64,000 bases of DNA from Fragum whitleyi (taxonomy: Eukaryota > Mollusca > Bivalvia > Cardiida > Cardiidae), in NCBI GenBank assembly GCA_948146395.1, contig OX411558.1, positions 49,525,122-49,589,121 of the forward strand, in the 5' to 3' direction. The notes beneath the pieces were generated by a model, which was not told the origin of the DNA, searched no databases, and saw nothing but the letters and a program-made list of their open reading frames with translations. Shown here piece after piece: positions 40,801-49,800 of the stretch. The position numbers and the translations under genes are program-made. Numbering within the stretch: the stretch's first letter is position 1; each line of letters starts with the position of its first letter.

Positions 40801-43800
40801 GCGTAAAATTGCGAAAGCAGAACGGAGATATCGGACGCGTAAAGTATGTAGCCGGGATGTTGAGTGTATACTTATCGGACGCATTGCGGATAAGAGCGGA
40901 TGGCAGCTCAGAAGAGGTTACCGGGTGTAATTGTGACGTATACGGACATGGGAAAGAGCGGATGCATGAAGCATTGGACGTATACACAACGTATGCTGAG
41001 CGGAAACATAACCGATACAGCACGGATAATTCAATTTTCCGTGATACATACGCTTACATACTTAAATATCCGAGTTACTTCCCTTTCATATACTTTTCAG
41101 TTACCTGATAATTCCGCCCTCTGTACGTTTTCATCCAAAGTGGATAAGAGTTCCGAGGATGCCTAACAAATGGATTGAGAATACAGCGGAAGTATAACGG
41201 ATGGAATCGGATACGTAGCGTTTGTTCATCGTATCGTTTCGCATTTATATCGTACAAAACGGACAATTTACCCGCTCTACAAGTTTTGTGAAGCTCAAAA
41301 CTTTCTGCGCGGATGAAATCACAATGGACGGACGCGAGACGGACAGAGCGTATGCAAAGCGCATGTATAGGGTAAGAAACAGATACAAAGCGTCTATTTA
41401 ACGGATGTAAAGATTTTCATACGTTTTGCATTCGGTTTGCATCCCCAACGCATCCGTAAGTGCAGTGGGACCGGGCCTTTACAGGTGAAGGACGTTTTGA
41501 TATCGGAGTCGTTTTATCATGACGGAGGTCAAAAGTCAAATTGAAAGAATTAAGAGAATATTTCCAAAAACCGTGAATAAACTTCAAAACAAAACATATA
41601 CATTGTGTCTTAAGTGTTTAAAAGCATAGGGCCGCGGAAAATACGACGGAAAGGGGAAGTATTGTTGCTTTTCGGGATCGAAAGAAATTGTAAAGGGGTT
41701 CAGTCGATTTTGAGCACCGTCGAAATAAATGAATTTTTAAAACCATAAATGTACCTTCTGACTACATTGCTACATGCACTTTCAGTTTTACTGAAAAAAA
41801 AGCCGGAAAGAGACTAAAATGTCTTAACTACCGCTTTTACAAAAGCTGTAGTTAAGACGATTTAGTCGACAACCGGACGAAATGCAGTTCTCTCGTAACA
41901 TCACGGAATTTCTATCTAACCCAGCATAACATATACTGACTTCTAACAGAATCCACGATGAACAACCCTTTGATTCCTAATTTGTTTTCCAGACTTCGAG
42001 TACTTTGATCTTCACACTATTTTCAACCTCATGCGGCGTGCTCGGTTATTATCGTTATTTCTCCATAGCAACCGAAGCCTTTTTTCTTCTATTTTTATAT
42101 ACTTGCAACTGTATCTAATGGTTTGAAATTGCACAATTAAAAGGTTTACCAAATACTCAAATCTTTCAAATTGATTTTTTCCCTTCTCTTTACAGACTGT
42201 ATCGAAATTTTTGTAGTTGTTGTTGTTGTTTTGAGTAGCCTGAACGCCACCGATTAAGAGTTACAAGAACCTCTTCCTGTGGGCGCGTTGAAATTTAATT
42301 TTTGTTATTTGCCTTGACCAGAGTTGAGAATTTCTGTATGGATTTCATTTTAAAATAAACCTGAACCTATAAAGCTTTTTGAGATGAGCCTCTGGTGCTA
42401 AAAGCGTTCATAGTTGTGGACGGGAAGGATAAACCAGGGACTTTGAGTTTTGTGTACGATTTATATTTTTTCAATATTTACTTTTATGGCGCTAGGGTTT
42501 TTCATCCAATGAACCTACTGGCCTGCATTTTTTCACATTGCAGTCAATCTTGCTCGAGCGACCACGTCTATTAAGCGACCAGTTTTATCAAGCGTCTGTT
42601 TTCAAAATCCCCTTCTTTAGATGAAAGTATATTATATGTTAAAAATGGGTATAGTTGATCAAATAAGCATTGGAAATGAATCCTATGCTGTTAAAACTCA
42701 CTAGCATCGTCTCAATGAGACGATTCTCTTGAGTTTTAACAACATAGGTTTCTAGAGAATTTCGCAATTATATGCATCTTCAATCAAAAAGCATGTTTCT
42801 TATTTGTAAACAAAACGTGTATTAAGCGGTCTTTTTCTTTAACGACCGCTTTTTGGTGGTCCGGTTAATGGTCGCTTAAAACAAGTTTTACTGTGTACAG
42901 TAAAACTTGCGCTAAGCGACCACTGAGGGGACCATTAAAGCTGCTCTTTCACAGTTTTTCATAGAAAAAATACAAAACTTGTTTTAAGTTTTGGAAATGT
43001 GTGTATTTTTAGACTTTAAAGAATGACCCAAAGCATTGGCACTAGAAACAACATATTTCAAAAATATTGTAACTTATTTTTTCGAAGTGGCAAGCTCAGT
43101 AAGGTATCCAGTCTATTTATTTCTAGTCTATTTATTACAAAATCGTTATTTTCCGTGAATAACCTTTCATTTTTTGCTTGTATTGATATGAAGTTTCCAG
43201 CTGTCAATGACTTTAACCTAAACCTTTGATTGAATAAGACAAACATGCCAAATGTCAAGCGAAAATAGTTGGCTCGAAATTGAAGAATATTTTTTTTTAG
43301 CGTTAGTAGTCACTTTATTTTTCAGAATGAATTTAACCTAATTTCGGGAATATCGGTCTTTCTTTCGATGCATTACCAGATTGAATCTTGTTATTTTAAA
43401 GGCTTCAATATGATGAGGTAGTTTATTCTGATTGATTTTACGAAAAATGTTAAAATTCACATTTTCCCAATCTGTGCAAGAGCAGCTTTAAAAAGTGGTC
43501 GCTTATGGAAATGGTCGCTTAATACAATTGTAAATGTTAAAAAGACGTGTTTTTGATAGAATATAAAGACTGCAAAATAATTCTGACTGAATCTACGGAT
43601 GTTCGAACCCATAAGAATCGTCTCAATGAGACGATTCTAATGGATTCTAACGTCATAAGATTAAACGAAAAACATTTTTTCGTTTAAGAATGTCCACTTT
43701 TGCGGAAATTTTACTTACGGCGAAGGGACTTTTTACAATGGTCGCTTAATAAAAGTGGTCGCTTAATAGACGTGGTCGCTCGAGCAAGATTTACTGTATT

Positions 43801-46800
43801 TGCAGTTGCTTCACCAACCAATACCATAATTCGGTTCCATAGTAAAAATGAGTAAGAGGCCAATTTACCGCTGTATGTCAACACAACTTAAAGTACCGTA
43901 AAAACTCTAATAGAGCCCCATGCTCTAATAAAACCGACCCCCCTTTTCGGAGGTTAAAATCGACCATTTTCGATGTGACTTCACAAACTTTTGAAGACTC
44001 TAAATAAATGCTCATACCTACATAATCAAGTTCACCAAAAATTCAACAGAGGTTTTATACACCATTTTCCCAATCAAATTTTAATACTTTGCATGGATTA
44101 TGTTTATTTTTGGTCATTTTTACGTCTTATCAAATATCGATGTTTCAGCGCGTAACAATTGTAACTGCCTATGTGTTTATAGGCAGTTACAAGTGATACG
44201 CACTGAGTCATCGATATCTAGCATAGTCTCTAATTAAAGCCCATCCCTTTCTAATGGAAATGTGAAATTTCTAAGAACCAGGAGTTCTTTTCGAGCTTTT
44301 GCGGTATGCGTAAGTTTAAACTTTGAGGATCACCTTGCGTTACCTTCACATTCAAATCTTTGTCGGTAGGCCAAAATTTTCGCATATGTCACTGTGACAT
44401 CGTTTTAAAAAATAAAAGGAAAATTAAATGATTAAAAAACAGTTTTCCACCACAAGTTATTTAAACGTAACACTTCAAACCATGTTGAAATAGAGAAAAG
44501 TAGAATAACCATCGACCTTGGTCAGACTGCTGTGACTAATCAGGGGCCGATACTTTTCCCTTTTATAGATTTAAATGAACCCTTTTCGCTCGACGGGTGT
44601 CAAATGTTAAAATCGTAATTTCCAATACATACGAATGTGTTCAGTGATTGGACTAGGTATATATATTCTCTTTTTTGTATTTGTCGATTCATTAACGCAC
44701 TTAATTAAATGCATTCCATTCTTTGATCTTGCCGAAGTCCTTTGATGTATAATTAAAAGACGGGTTGTTCTCCCGTAGCTCGACAAGTCTACAGGGACAT
44801 TGAACGACACAAGGAATTACCATGCCAGTCCGGGCTCCGGATATTTCTCTTTCATTCAATAACGAATTAGCGAAGAAGTGGCGGTAGATATGCAAAGTCA
44901 AATTTGCTTGATGTTCTTCAAAAAATTACAAACCAACCAATCAAACCATCCATTCATTCGTCATTCCATCCTTTCTAGAAACACCCGTCCTTCATGCCTT
45001 CAACTACATCACTTAATTCGACTATCTATCCGTCACACTATCTTTGAATTCACCCATCCATCCATCCATCCATCCATCCATCCATCCATCCATCCATCCA
45101 TCCATCCATCCATCCATCCATCCATCCATCCATCCATCCATCCATCCATCCATCCATCCATCCATCCATCCATCCATCCATCCATCCATCAATCCATCAA
45201 TCCATCCAGTTATCCATCCATCCATCCATCCATCCATCCATCCATCCATCCATCCATCCATCCATCCATCCATCCATCCATCCATCCATCCATTCATCCA
45301 TCCATCCATCCATCCATCCATCCATCCATCCATCCATCCATCCATCGATCCATCCACCCATCGATCCATCAATCCATCCATCAATCCATCCATCAATCCA
45401 TCCATCCATCCATCCATCGATCCATCCATCGATCCATCCATCGATCCATCCAACCGTCCGTCCGTCCGTCCGTCCGTCCATCCATTCATCCATCCATCCA
45501 TCCATCCTTCCATCCATCCATCCATCCATCCATCCATCCATCCATCCATCCATCCATACATACATCCATCCATCCATCCATCCATCCATCCATCCATCCA
45601 TCCATCCATCCATCCATCCAACCGTCCGTCCGTCCGTCCGTCCATCCATCCATCCATCCATCCATCCATCCATCCATTTATCCATCCATCCATCCATCCA
45701 TCCATCCATCCATCCATCCATCCATCAATCCATCGATCAATCCATCCATCCATCCAACCATCCATCCCCATCCATCCATCCATCCGTCCATCCATCCGTC
45801 CATCCATCCATCCATCCATCCATCCATCCATCCATCCATCCATCCATCCATCCATCCATCCATCCATCCATCCATCCATCCATCCATCCATCCATCCATC
45901 CATCCATCCATCCATCCATCCATCCATCCATCCATCCATCCATCCATCCATCCATCCATCCATCCATCCATCCATCCATCCATCCATCCATCCATGTCTT
46001 TAAAAATCTTCAAAATTTAGACCCAATAGTGCAGTTAACATAGCATGGCTATATATAGATCAATCGAATCGATGTTGATCGATTCTTTATCCGATGCGCC
46101 TATCCGTATACAGCTGTCATTAGTTCGAATCGCTCATTTTTGGCCTCGACGCAATCAGATAGTAAAATATGTGATTTGTTGGGTGGAAATACTTACATAA
46201 CATGAAGAAAGCACTACAAATTCATGAAATTGACCAATCTCCCCCCCCCCCCACTTCGATTTTTGTTCTGTTGTGTAGAAAATAATCTTAATTTATTGTT
46301 TGGTTCAATTGACCTCGCAACTATAGTTACAAGGTTTGTTCGACCAACGATTCAGTGTTGTATCCCAAGTGGTCCGTTTTACTAAACATCTAATATCTTA
46401 AATCATTTTTGACGAAAGTCGCTTAAGTTGCTCTACAGCAGTAAACATCAAATTCTACCATGCATCATCTCATTGGAATCGTCTTCTAAAGACCATTCCA
46501 ATAAGATATTGCAAGGCAGAACCAAGGATGAATGAAAACACCAGGTATGAATTGTGGCTTTGACTTACGATTAAAATTATCGTAAGAAGTTTAGTAAAAC
46601 GGGCCCAGACCCCATCTATTATTAAAACTTTCGTGGTAATATCCGAAGCCCCGTTTGTTATCGATAACTCCATACGGTTTTGTCTATACCTATACGGAGA
46701 AATATACTGCTAGTGTGAAATAGTTTTAAGTGCGCAAGATGCATTCTGTTAAAAGCATAAAAAGATTTATCCTTTGCTGGCTTTATTGATTAAGCGCAGT

Positions 46801-49800
46801 CGATTGCGGTAAAGATCGGTAGTTTTCGTAGTCTGGCGAATGTTATCGAACTAATAAACATGTACTTTAAATTCGAGGGGGGGGGGGGGGGGGAAGGCTC
46901 TGAAAAACTCGATTTCGATTGAAAAAATCCTTTTTTTTAGAAAAAAGGAAGACAACGCTTCTGATTTGTTGATGGAAATATTTTTTTTAAAAAAGGAAGA
47001 ATCGGTAGTTTTCGTAGTCTGGCGAATGTTATCGAACTAATAAACATGTACTTTAAATTCGAGAATTCGAGGGGGGGGGGGGGGGGGGGGGGGGGCTCTG
47101 AAAACTCGATTTCGATTAAAATATTCCCTTTTAAAAAAAAAGAAGACAACGCTTCTGATTTGTTGATGGAAATATTCTTTTTGTAAAAAAAGAAAGAAAA
47201 CACTTCTTATTTGTTTTCTACTTTTGAAATACTTTATATACCGTAATAATTGTAGATTTGCGTAAATCAAAAGCTTCATCGCAACTAAACCATAGAGACG
47301 AATGTGCAGATCAGAGCTACAGAAAGGCTTTTTTTTATTTATTTTTATTTTAGACCGAAAAACCAAATACAGTCGATATCATAAGAATCGTCTTGTTGAG
47401 ACGATTCAAATGAGTTCCTACTACACAGGGTTTCATTGAGAAATAAGGATTTTAAGCATGCTGTGCCTCTTCTAGTGAGAGCTTCCGCAGGTAATGGAAA
47501 TCGTTCGTTACCGGAGTTCGAGCTCACTTGAATCCCCAAACTTATCATGTAAAACCAAACTAATTCTAAAAGATGCAATGCAGAAAGGACGGGATCATAA
47601 CCAACGCCTAAAATGTCAATTTGCTTGGGCACCCTATTGTAAAAGCACATGCAGTTTTTTCCATAATCAAATATTTGACGCTTAAGATTCATTTGATATA
47701 TATTTATCCCCGAAATTTACAACAAGTTCTAGTACTTCTTTTCCCTCTTGTTCAAAGAATATAACATACTTTTATTATCGAAAAAACGAAAATTCCTCAA
47801 AAAACCTTCACAACCCTTCACATTTTACTTCAAAACGTTTTTCTTTTCGTTTCCCGAAGCAGTACTTTCAGTACTTTGATCCGTGTTAGATATAACGGTA
47901 TTACACGGTAATCAAAGTAACATATGTGCTTTAGAAGTTCAAAGAGTTAGACCGCTCATACAAAAGAGCATAGAGGAATTCCAGTGTGTTTTTTACCCAC
48001 TAAACACGTAAATAAAGTTTATTTCATCTTCATAAACACATACTGTAGCGCTTCTTTTTTCTCGCTTTTCTCTCTACCAGTCCTGCCGTCTGCGTTCAGG
48101 GTAATACAACGGTTTAAAATACCGTGCAAAGCGGGGTAAAATTTGCAAACTGTTTGCACCGTTTTGTGACCCTGATCGCAGGGCTGTATTCGACATTAAA
48201 AGTTGTGAGTAAACAACAAAAGCTTTTTTTAACGAGCGGCAGAGCTACGAATGAAAATTTGTTATTCGCGAAATGAAATATCAATCAATCTTACACTAAA
48301 ACAAACGATTATTCTCTTTCTTTCAAAAAAAAACAAATAGACAAAATGATAAAAAATTAGGACAAATTTTCTTTAAGCGCGTCAGTTTGCACTTGGTTTC
48401 TATGCAACGTTTATGATTACGTCATCTTTTTGGCTCAGCTTAGATAACGTCAGTGTCAGATAAACAAAAGCAGGGAAAATTTTTTTTGATAATTTCACTG
48501 GTTAGGCGTTGAGTTTTTAAATGATAATCTATCGTTATTATATTCTTCGGTAATCGAACGAAAAGCATTAAAGAAAATTATCATATTACATTTTTTTCAT
48601 CGAAGTCTAGAAGGTTCAGGATTGTTATGTAGTGTTGGTCTGTTAAAGTTCTCTAGTAGATTTATTTTAATTTCTTAATCTTTTCCGAAAAATTAAAATA
48701 ATCGGATAAACGTAGTAAAACACAGACTGTCGTCTTTGACCGGAAGTTTACGACTGCCATATTCCCAAGGTCAATCACAAGTTTGCGACATTAAATGAAG
48801 TACAATCACCATAAAATGGGTATTTCTAGGGGTTGCTTCTTCAATTTTATTTCAAATTAATGGTCCGAATTAATTTATCCCAAAATAAGATTGGAATATG
48901 ACCTTTATTCTTTGACACTGTTTTGACATTATAAAAGTTTAACCCTTTTCTGTTTAATCCCTGCCTTTTACGTGCCTGTGATTTTATGATTGAGAAAACA
49001 TTGTGAAAAAAGACGAAATTGCTTCTGACAAATAATTTCTTCTTTTTCCACACTATTTTCTACCCTACTGAATGGTTATTTTTCAAATTAAATCCACTTT
49101 AATTTCTCGTCTGCAAAACCTTTGAATTTGGACATGTCCAAAATTTTGTAAAACAGGAAAGGGTTAACTGCATTCCATTATGAAAATAGAGGGGTCAACA
49201 TGTCATATCAATCGCAAATTTGGTGTAGTTGTTGTTATCATTAAAGACCGTCTGAAGTGATATCGTGAAATTGACAACATGAATGATCTTGGAATATTTT
49301 TTGAATGACAATGAATGAGTGTGTGGAGCAAGTTTTGAGTGAAATTAGATGGAGGCAATCCAATATCGCTAATTTTGTTCAAGGTGAACAAAATTAGCGA
49401 TATTTATTACCCCTCTTTAATCAATTATGCGAAAAGGTCCTATGAGTTGCTTTATTTGTCTTCAAGACTTACAAAAATCATGTCATTTAAATCGTTTATT
49501 TTTGTAGCTTTGATTTGGAGATAGCTTTCAGTTTTAACATTTTTACTGATTTTGGAGCGCTTTTGAATGGTTTGAGTGGGTGTTTGGAATTAATAATTGG
49601 GGTGCCGAGTAAGTGATTTGAAATGGTTTTGATGGGAGTGAAAGTCAATTTCACGGTGTTTCTATCTGTATCTCGTTTTTAAAATCTCGTAGATCTAGTG
49701 TATTTTACATTGAAAAAATAAAAAAACAGTTTGAATCGTTTTGAGATCTTTGAAAATTGATCTGGGACAAACGTTTAATGGTGAATTAGACATAATTCTA

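Noticed and set aside
40776..41108. 110-codon ORF and neighbours in the 787-bp element
   Set aside because: Overlapping ORFs on both strands without transposase motifs; they reflect the GC-richer composition of the element.
44878..46020. Six long ORFs (84-380 codons) of IHPS or MDGW repeats on both strands
   Set aside because: They are translations of a (CCAT)n microsatellite, open in several frames at once because the repeat contains no stop.
47345..47692. 115-codon minus ORF inside the receptor intron
   Set aside because: No domain match recognised, and it overlaps a MITE core fragment. It is not in phase with, or needed by, the receptor exons, which join directly.
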